Source: JBIOWF01 sp044868295 (lineage in GTDB: Bacteria; Actinomycetota; Actinomycetes; Streptosporangiales; Streptosporangiaceae). Taken from it: a stretch of 19,869 nt of DNA. The position numbers and the translations under genes are program-made. Below, in pieces: positions 1-6,763 of the stretch. The stretch's first letter is position 1, and each line of letters opens with the position of its first letter. The stretch covers positions 1 to 19,869 of the forward strand of contig JBIOWF010000228.1 of the NCBI GenBank assembly GCA_044868295.1, written 5' to 3'. The notes below the pieces were generated by a model. It was given only the letters and a program-made list of their open reading frames with translations, searched no databases and was not told the origin of the DNA.

Positions 1-1
1 C

Positions 2-91
2 GCCTGGTCGCACTGGCGGCGCCGTCACCAACGCCGCGCTCAGATCTGCCATCGCCGCTGGAACGAGGTCACCGCCGCAGCCATCACATGA
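2..91 (+). CDS. Possible C-terminal end of a transposase, cut by the window edge
   Basis: Reading frame 2 is open from the left edge to a TGA at 89-91 and encodes 29 residues rich in Arg, His and Trp (it contains WSHWRRRHQRR). A Trp/Arg/His-rich tail of this kind is common at the C-terminus of actinobacterial IS4/IS701-like transposases; that comparison is from memory and only a few residues support it. No start codon or catalytic residue lies inside the window. The other two plus frames are also open for about 126-132 bases, so the frame choice is a judgement. It could equally be chance coding in GC-rich DNA. Confidence 0.3.
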   Translation, partial: AWSHWRRRHQRRAQICHRRWNEVTAAAIT

Positions 92-113
92 TCACGAAAG
101 CCGAGATCACGAT

Positions 114-128
114 CTACGGCTGCCGTAG
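114..128. repeat. Short palindrome near the left edge
   Basis: CTACGG and CCGTAG flank a 3-base centre (CTG). It lies 22 bases after the stop of the putative transposase tail and could be part of an insertion-sequence end or a small terminator. The rest of 92-209 shows no gene, no clear terminator and no recognisable promoter. Confidence 0.3.
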
Positions 129-209
129 CTGAGCCTATCCGTGAGGAAATGGACTCAGTGGGCCTTCTGGTTTCAAGGCAACCCTGATGCGCCGGTGCGA
201 GCGTCCGGG

Positions 210-1211
210 TTATGGGCGTTTCGCCGGGCTCACCGTCTTGGCGGGGTCGCGTTCGATCACGGGGCCGAGGATGTCGTCGATCTTCCGCAGGGTGTCGGCG
301 TCGAGCTTCACGCCCGCCGCCTTCACGTTGTCGCGGACCTGCTCGGGACGCGACGCGCCGACGATCGCGGAGGACACGTTCGGGTTCTGCAGCACCCAGG
401 CCACCGCGAGCTGAGCCATGGTCAGCCCGTGGTCGGCCGCGACCGGCTTGAGCTCCTGGACGCGCCGCAGCACGTCGTCGTTCTCCAGGAACCGGCCGAT
501 GAAGCCGGATCCACTGGCGTCGGTCGCCCGCGACCCGGCGGGCGGGGGCCGGCCGGGCAGATACTTGCCGGTGAGAACGCCCTGGGCGATGGGCGACCAG
601 ACGATCTGCCCGAGCCCCTCCTTCTCCGAAACCGGCACGACCTCGGCCTCGATGATCCGCCACAGCATGGAGTACTGCGGCTGGTTGGACACCAGCCGGT
701 CGAACCCGAGGTCGTCGGCGATCTTCACGGCCCGGGCGATCTGGTCGGCCGTCCACTCGCTGACGCCGACGTAGAGCACCTTGCCCTGCCGTACGAGATC
801 GTCGAAGGCGCGCAGCGTCTCCTCAAGGGGCGTCTCGACGTCGAAGCGGTGGGCCTGGTAGAGATCCACATAGTCGGTCTGGAGCCGCCGAAGCGACCCG
901 TTGATGGACTCCATGATGTGCTTGCGGGACAGGCCGCGGTCGTTCTGGCCCGGACCGGTGGGCCAGTACACCTTGGTGAAGATTTCGAGCGACTCGCGGC
1001 GCACGCCCTTCAGCGCACGCCCGAGCACCTCCTCGGCCTTGGTCGCGGCGTACACATCGGCGGTGTCGAAGGTGGTGATCCCCTCGTCGAGAGCCGCCTG
1101 CACGCACTCGCGGGCGGCGTCCTCCTCGACCTGGGAGCCATGGGTGATCCAGTTGCCGTAGCTGATCTCACTGACCATGAGGCCGCTACGGCCGAGGTGA
1201 CGGAATTCCAT
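210..1211 (-). CDS. Aldo/keto reductase
   Basis: A 333-residue NADPH-dependent aldo/keto reductase with a TIM-barrel fold, predicted cytosolic, reducing aldehydes or ketones. The N-terminus (MEFRHLGRSGLMVSEI) is the usual beta-strand start of the family. The catalytic tetrad is visible: Asp49 and Tyr54 in FDTADVY, Lys80 in IFTKVY and His121 in YQAHRFD. The cofactor region VSSAIVGASRPEQVRDN lies near residues 285-305. Length and the loop after strand 3 (PTGPGQNDRGLSRKHI) resemble the AKR group that includes voltage-gated K+ channel beta subunits and bacterial YhdN/YghZ-like enzymes. The ATG at 1211 sits 6 bases after a TAGTGT -10 box with no Shine-Dalgarno, so the mRNA is probably leaderless. 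It follows the multicopper oxidase on the same strand after 33 bases but seems to have its own promoter. The substrate cannot be told. Confidence 0.93.
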   Translation of the reverse strand: MEFRHLGRSGLMVSEISYGNWITHGSQVEEDAARECVQAALDEGITTFDTADVYAATKAEEVLGRALKGVRRESLEIFTKVYWPTGPGQNDRGLSRKHIMESINGSLRRLQTDYVDLYQAHRFDVETPLEETLRAFDDLVRQGKVLYVGVSEWTADQIARAVKIADDLGFDRLVSNQPQYSMLWRIIEAEVVPVSEKEGLGQIVWSPIAQGVLTGKYLPGRPPPAGSRATDASGSGFIGRFLENDDVLRRVQELKPVAADHGLTMAQLAVAWVLQNPNVSSAIVGASRPEQVRDNVKAAGVKLDADTLRKIDDILGPVIERDPAKTVSPAKRP

Positions 1212-1217
1212 GCCAGC

Positions 1218-1247
1218 ACACTAGGACATGCGAATCCGGTTCGGTCA
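1218..1247 (-). promoter_or_regulatory. Likely leaderless promoter of the aldo/keto reductase
   Basis: On the minus strand TGACCG (1247-1242) and TAGTGT (1223-1218) are separated by 18 bases, and the -10 box ends 6 bases before the ATG at 1211. The -35 box includes the stop codon of the upstream multicopper oxidase. Spacing suggests transcription starts at or next to the start codon. Confidence 0.5.
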
Positions 1248-3191
1248 GGCGTGGTGGTGTCCGCCGCGGAGCGCCATGACGCCCGGCGGGAAGACCACCA
1301 GGGGCCGCATCATGCCCTCGTCCTGATGCTCCAGCATGTGGCAGTGGTAGGCGAAGCGTCCGGTGGCGCCCTCGAAACGGCCAGCGAGCGTGACGACTTC
1401 GGCCGGACCGACCCGGATGACGTCTTTCAGGCCACGCTCGTTGGCCTCCAGGACGCCGGCCCGCTGGAAGGCGATGGGGCGGACGGTGCCGCAGAGCGTG
1501 CCGTCGAAGCCGCTGATGTCGTAGATATCGCGGGAGAGCGCTTGGAAACGCATCAGGTGGATGTGCATGGGGTGCATGAAGTCGGCCGCGTTGATGAACG
1601 TCCAGTATTCCCACTTGCCGAGCTCGGCGAAGTAGTTGACCATGTCGTCCGGTCCGCTGGCGATCCGCTTGTACGTCCTGACCTGGCCGTCCGGGCCCTT
1701 GATCTGAACCACGCCGTCGCCCGGGACCCGCACCGAGCTCCCGTCGATCTCCGCCATCTCCCACATCTCCGCGTGCTTGCCGCCGCCCACCTTGGTGAGC
1801 ACCACCCGGTGATCGTGATGGTGCGGGATGCTCTCGTGAGTGGTCCGTACGAAGCCGGGGGAGACGACGGTCGGCGGGGTGAACCGGTCACGCCCGCGGC
1901 GGTCGGCGACCCGGAACTGCATCACCTCCGGGTACGGCAAGTCAGGCGTGGGCCGCCCCGCTGTGGCGTCCGCGACGGTGTTGACCAGCCGCAGCCGTCT
2001 CCCGCGCAGCCCGGTGAAGTCGACGAGCAGGTCGGCGCGCTCGGCCGCGGCGAGGGTGAGAAAGGAGTCGATCGCCAGCGGTGTGGGCAGGAGCCCCGCG
2101 TCGGTGCCGATCTGCTTGATCACGCCGCTCACCGGCCGGCCGGTCGTCTCGTCGACCAGCGCGAGGCGGAACGTCCGCGAGTTGGACGCGTTCAGGACCC
2201 GGAACCGGTACCAGCGCGGATCCACGTCGAGGTAGGGCCAGATGGTCCCGTTCACCAGCGTGTACGGCCCTTCGAACGGCCGGGTGATCCGCTGGACGGC
2301 GTCGCGGAACCGCACCTTGTGCAGCAGCCGCCCGGTGAGCAGGCCTTCCTCGTCCGTGTCGAGGTTGCGATCGCACAGGATGAGCGGGATCTCGCGCGGG
2401 CCCCGGGGAAGATCGAGCGCGGCCTCCTCGTCGTCGCGGATGACGTACATGCCCACCAGTCCGGCGAAGATGGTCCACGACGACGTGTGCATCGCGTGGT
2501 CGTGGTACCAGAGCGTGGCCGACGGCTGCTGGTTGAGATACTCCGACAGCTGCGCCTCCCCGGCCACGATGCCGTTCTCCGCCCAGCCGTCGTTCCCGCC
2601 GCCGGTGACCGAGCCGTGCACGTGGACGGCCAGCCACGGCGGGATCGCGGCGACGTCCTCGCGCGGGACGGCGCCGTCTCTGCCCGGCCGGGTGATGGGC
2701 AGCGGGACCATGGTGTCCGGCCCGAACACCTGGACGGCGGTGACCGGGACCGTCTCGCCGTCGATCCGGTTGGTCCAGGTCACCCGCAGTCGCCGGCCGG
2801 TGCGGACGTCGATCGTGGGGCCGGGAAAGTGCCCGTCATAGGTCCACAGGCGGGTCGGCGGCAGTTGCGAGTGCAGCCGTTTGGTGGCGGCGCGCATCTC
2901 CACCGTGAGCTCGCCGCCCATGGGCCGCAGCGTCGGCGGCACGCGGAGGGCGTCGACGAACGGTGTCAGCGTCGCCGTGGTGGGCTGGTCCACGCCCGCG
3001 AGGTCGTCGCCCGCGAGGTCGTCGCCCGCGAGGTCGGCACTCGGGAGGTCGGCACTCGGGAGGTCGACGCCCGGGAGATCGCCTGCTCCGCTGAGCTTCC
3101 CCGGCGGGGGCGCGGCGGCGGCCGGTGGCGCTGAGGTGGTCACGGCCACTGCCGCGGCGATGCCCAGGAACCCCCGTCTGCTGGTGTCCAT
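1245..3191 (-). CDS. Tat-exported multicopper oxidase (CotA/phenoxazinone synthase-like)
   Basis: A 648-residue three-cupredoxin-domain oxidase that couples oxidation of phenols, metals or similar substrates to reduction of O2 to water. All four copper motifs are intact: HVHG (His190/192), WYHDHAM (His230/232), HPMHIH (His540/543/545) and HCHMLEHQDEGM (His616, Cys617, His618, His622, axial Met627). The stretch after the second motif (IFAGLVGMYVIRD) and the overall length resemble phenoxazinone synthase and CotA laccases. A twin-arginine signal (TSRRGFLG followed by AAAVAV and APPAAAA) predicts folded export. I chose ATG 3191 because it places the Tat motif at the N-terminus; a GTG at 3239 would add 16 residues not typical of a signal peptide. 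Residues 37-68 hold a D-L-x-x repeat. No good Shine-Dalgarno precedes either start. The natural substrate is unknown; copper tolerance or pigment chemistry are possibilities. Confidence 0.92.
   Translation of the reverse strand: MDTSRRGFLGIAAAVAVTTSAPPAAAAPPPGKLSGAGDLPGVDLPSADLPSADLAGDDLAGDDLAGVDQPTTATLTPFVDALRVPPTLRPMGGELTVEMRAATKRLHSQLPPTRLWTYDGHFPGPTIDVRTGRRLRVTWTNRIDGETVPVTAVQVFGPDTMVPLPITRPGRDGAVPREDVAAIPPWLAVHVHGSVTGGGNDGWAENGIVAGEAQLSEYLNQQPSATLWYHDHAMHTSSWTIFAGLVGMYVIRDDEEAALDLPRGPREIPLILCDRNLDTDEEGLLTGRLLHKVRFRDAVQRITRPFEGPYTLVNGTIWPYLDVDPRWYRFRVLNASNSRTFRLALVDETTGRPVSGVIKQIGTDAGLLPTPLAIDSFLTLAAAERADLLVDFTGLRGRRLRLVNTVADATAGRPTPDLPYPEVMQFRVADRRGRDRFTPPTVVSPGFVRTTHESIPHHHDHRVVLTKVGGGKHAEMWEMAEIDGSSVRVPGDGVVQIKGPDGQVRTYKRIASGPDDMVNYFAELGKWEYWTFINAADFMHPMHIHLMRFQALSRDIYDISGFDGTLCGTVRPIAFQRAGVLEANERGLKDVIRVGPAEVVTLAGRFEGATGRFAYHCHMLEHQDEGMMRPLVVFPPGVMALRGGHHHA
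2993..3082 (-). repeat. Six-unit 15-bp tandem repeat inside the multicopper oxidase gene
   Basis: Six consecutive 15-bp units occupy 2993-3007, 3008-3022, 3023-3037, 3038-3052, 3053-3067 and 3068-3082. Units 1 and 2 are identical and the others differ at a few bases. The length keeps the frame and encodes five-residue steps (VDLPS, ADLPS, ADLAG, DDLAG) at residues 37-68, just after the Tat signal. The pattern matches the A(D/N)LXX pentapeptide-repeat formula but is too short for a full solenoid. Confidence 0.85.
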
Positions 3192-3233
3192 CCAAAAATG
3201 ATCACAAAACAGGGGAGGTCGGTGCGCGAAGTT

Positions 3234-3253
3234 GATCACGGTTTTCCGTGATC
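3234..3253. promoter_or_regulatory. Perfect 8+4+8 palindrome upstream of the multicopper oxidase (operator or RNA hairpin)
   Basis: GATCACGG and CCGTGATC flank TTTT. A third TGATCAC copy lies at 3199-3205, next to the ATG at 3191. On the minus strand a TAAAGT sequence upstream could be the -10 box, which would place the palindrome at the start of the transcript. It could bind a regulator of the oxidase gene or fold as a tetraloop hairpin in the leader. The regulator is not identifiable. Confidence 0.5.
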
Positions 3254-3294
3254 GGGCATTAACTTTAGGCGGCGCATGGAACCGGCACGATGAG

Positions 3295-3314
3295 CGCCCC
3301 GGCGGCGCGGGGCG
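3295..3314 (-). terminator. Hairpin downstream of the DUF3043 gene
   Basis: CGCCCCG (3295-3301) pairs with CGGGGCG (3308-3314) around a 6-base loop, starting 15 bases past the DUF3043 stop. There is no T-tract, which is common for actinobacterial termination hairpins. It would separate the DUF3043 transcript from the multicopper oxidase. Confidence 0.4.
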
Positions 3315-3329
3315 GGAGCCGTACCGGAA

Positions 3330-3947
3330 TCAGCTGGCGGGAGGGACGGGCTTGCCGCCCGGCAGGACGGTGGGCTTGGGGAACCGCAGGCGGCGGATCT
3401 GGGAGGACCGCATCGCCGCGTAGAAGCCGATGCCCTTGAGGCTCTGCCCCGGGAACTTCGCCGCGGCCTCCTTCTTGATGCGCCCGGCGACGTAGAACGA
3501 GCTCGTGAGGACCAGGATCATCACGACCGGCAGAGCCATCGTGTAGATCGTGAGCACCCACTTACGGATCTCCAGCGGGAACGGCATCATCGACAGCAAC
3601 ATGATGATCAGGACCGCGGGCAGGAAGTACTGCCCCGGGAGGCGCCGCGCGTCGACCCAGTCTCTGGCGAACTTCCGGACGGGGCCCCGGTCGCGGGCGG
3701 GAAGGTACTTCTCCTCGCCGCGCATCATGCCCTCACGCTGACGTGCCCGCAGTGCCTGGTCACGCTCGCGTTGCTGCTTGTAGGCCTCTTTGCGATTGGC
3801 CGGAGCGGTTACGGGGAAGCGGCGACGACCCCGGGCCTCACTCCGCTTGGGCGTGGGTCTGCCCTTGCCGGGAGTCCCCTGGGGCTTAGGATCTTCCACA
3901 GGGACGGGGGAGTCGTCCGAAGTGGTCTGGGTGCGGCGTCGGAACAC
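3330..3947 (-). CDS. DUF3043 family membrane protein
   Basis: A 205-residue actinobacterial protein of unknown function. The first 100 residues are very basic and hydrophilic (KGRPTPKRSEARGRRRFP, then KEAYKQQRERDQALRARQRE), a likely cytoplasmic charged region or coiled coil. Two membrane segments follow at about 107-125 (FLPAVLIIMLLSMMPF) and 129-153 (VLTIYTMALPVVMILVLTS), with a basic C-terminal tail containing FPGQSLKGIGFYA and AMRSSQIRRLRFPKP. This layout is the usual one for DUF3043. The start is GTG at 3947 with a TAGGCT box 6 bases upstream, suggesting a leaderless mRNA. It diverges from the pspA operon, sharing the 142-base gap. A role in envelope biology is only inferred from that position. 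Confidence 0.9.
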   Translation of the reverse strand: MFRRRTQTTSDDSPVPVEDPKPQGTPGKGRPTPKRSEARGRRRFPVTAPANRKEAYKQQRERDQALRARQREGMMRGEEKYLPARDRGPVRKFARDWVDARRLPGQYFLPAVLIIMLLSMMPFPLEIRKWVLTIYTMALPVVMILVLTSSFYVAGRIKKEAAAKFPGQSLKGIGFYAAMRSSQIRRLRFPKPTVLPGGKPVPPAS

Positions 3948-3953
3948 GCGTCC

Positions 3954-3959
3954 AGCCTA
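3954..3959 (-). promoter_or_regulatory. -10 box of the DUF3043 gene, leaderless
   Basis: TAGGCT on the minus strand ends 6 bases before the GTG start at 3947. No Shine-Dalgarno lies between them and no convincing -35 is seen. Confidence 0.45.
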
Positions 3960-3975
3960 CCGGGAGTGCAACTTA

Positions 3976-4004
3976 GTGACGCCCTCGCGCGTTATGCGTA
4001 GGGT
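3976..4004 (+). promoter_or_regulatory. Sigma70-like promoter of the pspA operon
   Basis: GTGACG (3976-3981) and TAGGGT (3999-4004) are separated by exactly 17 bases. Transcription would start near 4011, giving a leader of about 80 bases before pspA. No sigma54-type -24/-12 element, as used by E. coli psp, is visible. Confidence 0.5.
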
Positions 4005-4089
4005 GAACCCAGGCGGCTCGCCGCTTGTGGGGGGCTGGAACGGCTGGGGTTACCCATGCACAACCTTAAGAAGGGGACGGCCGACGCGC

Positions 4090-4887
4090 ATGAGCGTGAT
4101 GAAGAGACTTTCCATGATCTTCAAGTCCAAGGCCAACAAGGCCCTGGACAAGATGGAGGATCCGCGGGAGACCCTGGACTACTCGTACCAGAGGCAGCTT
4201 GAGCTGTTGCAGAAGGTGCGCCGGGGTGTGGCCGACGTCGCCACCAGCCGCAAGCGGGTGGAGCTGCAGATCAACCAGCTTGAGGGCCAGGCGTCGAAGC
4301 TGGAGACCCAGGGGCGGCAGGCGCTCTCCGCCGGGCGTGAGGATCTGGCGCGTGAGGCGCTGACCCGCCGCAACGGCCTGAACACGCAGATCGCCGATCT
4401 CCGCATCCAGCACAGCAACCTGCAGGGCGAGGAGGAGAAGCTCACTCTCGCCAGCCAGCGACTGCAGGCCAAGGTGGACTCCTTCCGCACCAAGAAGGAG
4501 ACCATCAAGGCCACCTACACGGCCGCCGAGGCGCAGACGCGGATCAACGAGGCGTTCTCCGGCATCTCCGAGGAGATGGGCGACGTCGGCCTGGCGATCC
4601 AGCGCGCCGAGGACAAGACCGCCCAGATGCAGGCTCGTGCCGGTGCGATCGACGAGCTGCTCGCCAGCGGCGCCCTGGACGACTTCACCGGCCAGCGTGA
4701 CGACATCCAGGCCGAGCTGGACCGCATGGGCGGCGGCACGGACGTCGAGCTGGAGCTCGCCAAGATGAAGGCCGAGCTGGGCCAGGGCCCGGCGCCGAAG
4801 AGCGCCATCGAGGCCGGTCAGCCGGGCCAGGCGCAGCAGCAGGCGCAGCCGACCCAGCAGTACCGCCAGCCGGGGGAGGGACTGTGA
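4090..4887 (+). CDS. pspA: PspA/IM30 family membrane-stress protein
   Basis: A 265-residue PspA/Vipp1-type protein, a peripheral inner-membrane protein of the ESCRT-III superfamily that binds stressed membranes. It starts with the amphipathic segment MSVMKRLSMIFKSKANKAL. An almost uninterrupted Glu/Lys/Gln-rich helical coiled coil runs from about residue 25 to 215 (LDYSYQRQLELLQKVRRG, KLETQGRQALSAGREDLA, NEAFSGISEEMGDVGLAI). The C-terminal tail of roughly 30 residues is Gln/Pro-rich (GQAQQQAQPTQQYRQPGE) and looks disordered. ATG 4090 was chosen because it follows AAGGGGA at 4071-4077 with 12 bases between and gives the canonical N-terminus; the frame stays open upstream but reads nothing PspA-like. 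An ATG at 4099 is an alternative. It is the first gene of a tightly packed four-gene operon, and its stop overlaps the next start (GTGA). Confidence 0.93.
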   Translation: MSVMKRLSMIFKSKANKALDKMEDPRETLDYSYQRQLELLQKVRRGVADVATSRKRVELQINQLEGQASKLETQGRQALSAGREDLAREALTRRNGLNTQIADLRIQHSNLQGEEEKLTLASQRLQAKVDSFRTKKETIKATYTAAEAQTRINEAFSGISEEMGDVGLAIQRAEDKTAQMQARAGAIDELLASGALDDFTGQRDDIQAELDRMGGGTDVELELAKMKAELGQGPAPKSAIEAGQPGQAQQQAQPTQQYRQPGEGL

Positions 4888-5162
4888 TCGTCCGAATCAT
4901 GGGCGAGGGCCAGGTCCAGATCGCCGACGGCGATCTCGACGTCCTCAACGCCTTGGACAGCGAGCTCGAAGCCGCCATCGAGTCCGATGACGAGGCGGTC
5001 TTCCGCGTCAAGCTCCACGATCTGCTGGACAAGGTCCGGCAGGTCGGCAAGGCACTGCCGGATGACTCGCTGGAGTCGTCCGGGCTGATCCTGCCGCCCG
5101 CCGACGCCTCGATCGAGGAAGTGCGGGCGATGCTCGGCAATTCAGGCCTCATCCCGGGCTGA
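4884..5162 (+). CDS. PspA-associated protein PspAA
   Basis: A 92-residue acidic protein starting at a GTG (4884) that overlaps the pspA stop by four bases, after the G-rich GGGGGAGGGAC. It opens with MIVRIMGEGQVQIADGDLD, a small beta-rich start typical of the PspAA domain, followed by helical segments (LNALDSELEAAIESDDEAVF, RVKLHDLLDKVRQVGKAL) and ends LGNSGLIPG. PspAA is known as a conserved partner encoded beside PspA in actinobacteria and some archaea. Its precise activity is not settled; a role as a PspA adaptor or modulator is inferred from the fixed gene order. No catalytic motif, cysteine or membrane segment is present. Confidence 0.85.
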   Translation: MIVRIMGEGQVQIADGDLDVLNALDSELEAAIESDDEAVFRVKLHDLLDKVRQVGKALPDDSLESSGLILPPADASIEEVRAMLGNSGLIPG

Positions 5163-6058
5163 TGTCCCGCACGAGGTTCGCCCCGGATCGTGGCCTGAGC
5201 ACCAGGATGATCGTCACGATGTTCCTGCTCGGGCTGCTCTACGTGGCGTTCATGGCCGTGCTGATCGCCGTCGGGGTGCGGGCGGTCGTCGTGCTGGTGA
5301 TCGCCGCGGGCTTCCTGCTGGTGCAGTACTTCCTGTCCGACAAGATCGCGCTGTTCGCGATGCACGGCCGGGAGGTCTCCCCGCAGGAGGCCCCGGAGCT
5401 GCACGGCATCATCGACAGGCTGAGCGCGATGGCGGACATGCCCAAGCCGCGGGTGGCGATCGCCGACTCGGACATGCCGAACGCGTTCGCGACCGGACGT
5501 GACCGGAAGCACTCCGTCGTCTGTGTGACCACGGGCATCCTGCGCAGGCTCGACCCGCAGGAGCTGGAGGGCGTGCTCGCCCACGAGATGTCCCACGTGG
5601 CGCACCGCGACGTCGCGGTGATGACGATCGCCTCCTTCCTCGGGATCGTGGCGGGCCTGATGACGAGGTTCGCGCTCTACAGCGGCCTCGCCGGGGGAGG
5701 CCGCCGGGACAACAACGGCCCCCCGATCGGGGTGATCATTCTCCTTGTCTCCGGGATCGTCTACGGCATCAGCTTCCTGCTGACCCGCGCGCTCTCCCGC
5801 TATCGGGAGCTGGCCGCCGACCGTGCGGGAGCACTGCTGACCCAGCGGCCCTCGGCCCTGGCCAGCGCGTTGACGAAGGTCAGCGGGGAGATCGCCCGCA
5901 TCCCGACGCGGGATCTGCGCGAAGCCCGGCCGTTCAACGCCTTCTTCTTCGCGCCGGCCCTGTCGGGACAGAGCATCGCGTCGCTGTTCGCCACACACCC
6001 GCCGCTGGAGCGTCGCCTGGAGCAGCTCACGCGGATCTCCGCCGAGCTGGGGCGCTGA
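5162..6058 (+). CDS. htpX: M48 family zinc metalloprotease, HtpX-like
   Basis: A 298-residue integral membrane protease for quality control of membrane proteins. Two N-terminal membrane segments (about 17-38 and 40-57) precede the catalytic domain. The zinc motif is HEMSH with His141, Glu142 and His145, and the third ligand is Glu216 in RYRELAADRAGA. Further hydrophobic segments lie at about 151-172 and 188-208, on both sides of a short Gly/Arg/Asn loop. The C-terminal FATHPPLERRLEQL motif is typical of HtpX. Length matches the family (about 280-300). The ATG at 5162 shares one base with the PspAA stop (TGATG), so translation is likely coupled. Its placement between pspAA and pspAB suggests it acts on proteins at PspA-marked damaged membrane. 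Confidence 0.95.
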   Translation: MSRTRFAPDRGLSTRMIVTMFLLGLLYVAFMAVLIAVGVRAVVVLVIAAGFLLVQYFLSDKIALFAMHGREVSPQEAPELHGIIDRLSAMADMPKPRVAIADSDMPNAFATGRDRKHSVVCVTTGILRRLDPQELEGVLAHEMSHVAHRDVAVMTIASFLGIVAGLMTRFALYSGLAGGGRRDNNGPPIGVIILLVSGIVYGISFLLTRALSRYRELAADRAGALLTQRPSALASALTKVSGEIARIPTRDLREARPFNAFFFAPALSGQSIASLFATHPPLERRLEQLTRISAELGR

Positions 6059-6624
6059 TGGGCTGGTTCGACGCGCTGCTCGGCCGGTCCAAGCCCGTCA
6101 AACCCGACCTGGACGCGTTGTTCGCGCTCCCGTCGGCCGCGGTCACCCTGGAGGCCGCCACGGGGTTCAAGCCCACCGGCGTCGGGTCGGTCTGCTTCCG
6201 CGCGGCCGAAGGCGGCGCGTTCGCCACGATGGAGCAGGACATCCGGGCGCTGCTCGGCGCGACCGGGCCGCCGGTGGAGCGGTCGCAGGACTCCTACGGC
6301 TACACGTGGCTGCTGGTCCGCCGCTCGCCGGGCGACGTGTCGGCCCTGGTCACCGACCTGCACGCGGTCAACTCGACGCTGGAGCTGAACGGATTCGGGC
6401 CGTCGCTGCTGTGCTCCCTGGTGACCTTCGCGGACGATCGGGGACGGCGGCTCGCCATCGTCTATCTGTACAAGCAGGGCACGTTCTACCCCTTCGCCCC
6501 CGCAGGGGACACCCGCCGGGACAACGCCCTGGAGCTGCAGGTCCGCGGCGTCCTGTCGAACGAGCTCAAGATCGACCCCGACCTCTCCCGCTGGTTTCCC
6601 GTCTGGGGCGCCCCGGGTCTGTGA
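6058..6624 (+). CDS. PspA-associated protein PspAB
   Basis: A 188-residue soluble protein starting at an ATG that shares one base with the htpX stop (TGATG). It begins MGWFDALLGRSKPVKPDLD and has alternating strand and helix segments, including SYGYTWLLVRRSPGDVSALV, LLCSLVTFADDRGRRLAIVY and KQGTFYPFAP, and ends with SRWFPVWG. This matches the family found as the last member of pspA-pspAA-htpX-pspAB operons in actinobacteria. There is no signal peptide or membrane segment and no catalytic signature I can recognise, so the biochemical role is unknown. The family assignment rests on sequence feel together with the diagnostic gene order. Confidence 0.82.
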   Translation: MGWFDALLGRSKPVKPDLDALFALPSAAVTLEAATGFKPTGVGSVCFRAAEGGAFATMEQDIRALLGATGPPVERSQDSYGYTWLLVRRSPGDVSALVTDLHAVNSTLELNGFGPSLLCSLVTFADDRGRRLAIVYLYKQGTFYPFAPAGDTRRDNALELQVRGVLSNELKIDPDLSRWFPVWGAPGL

Positions 6625-6653
6625 ACGTCCGGCGCTCCTCGTCACAATGAACA

Positions 6654-6667
6654 CAGTCAGATGACTG
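6654..6667. repeat. 14-base palindrome in the gap before the LPG synthase-like gene
   Basis: CAGTCA and TGACTG flank a GA centre. It lies about 100 bases upstream of the GTG at 6764. Nearby, GTCACGGG occurs twice in tandem around 6693-6710. Both could be regulator sites, but no clear -35/-10 pair anchors them, so this is tentative. Confidence 0.3.
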
Positions 6668-6763
6668 CGTAGGCGATCCCGCGCGGCGCACCGCGTCACG
6701 GGGTGTCACGGGATAGCGGGTCGCCCACGCGTTCGTTGCTACGGGCCACTCGGGGGAGGGCAC

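Noticed and set aside
141..3134. Very long open frame of 997 codons on the plus strand opposite the reductase and oxidase genes
   Set aside because: It is the antisense shadow of two well-supported genes, common in very high-GC DNA. Its protein is rich in Arg/Gly/Asp/His and matches no family.
3192..3239. GTG start at 3239 for the multicopper oxidase
   Set aside because: It would put 16 residues before the Tat motif and lies within the palindrome; the ATG at 3191 gives a canonical twin-arginine signal.
4685..5998. 437-codon minus-strand frame opposite the psp operon
   Set aside because: Shadow of pspA, pspAA and htpX; no domain is recognisable.
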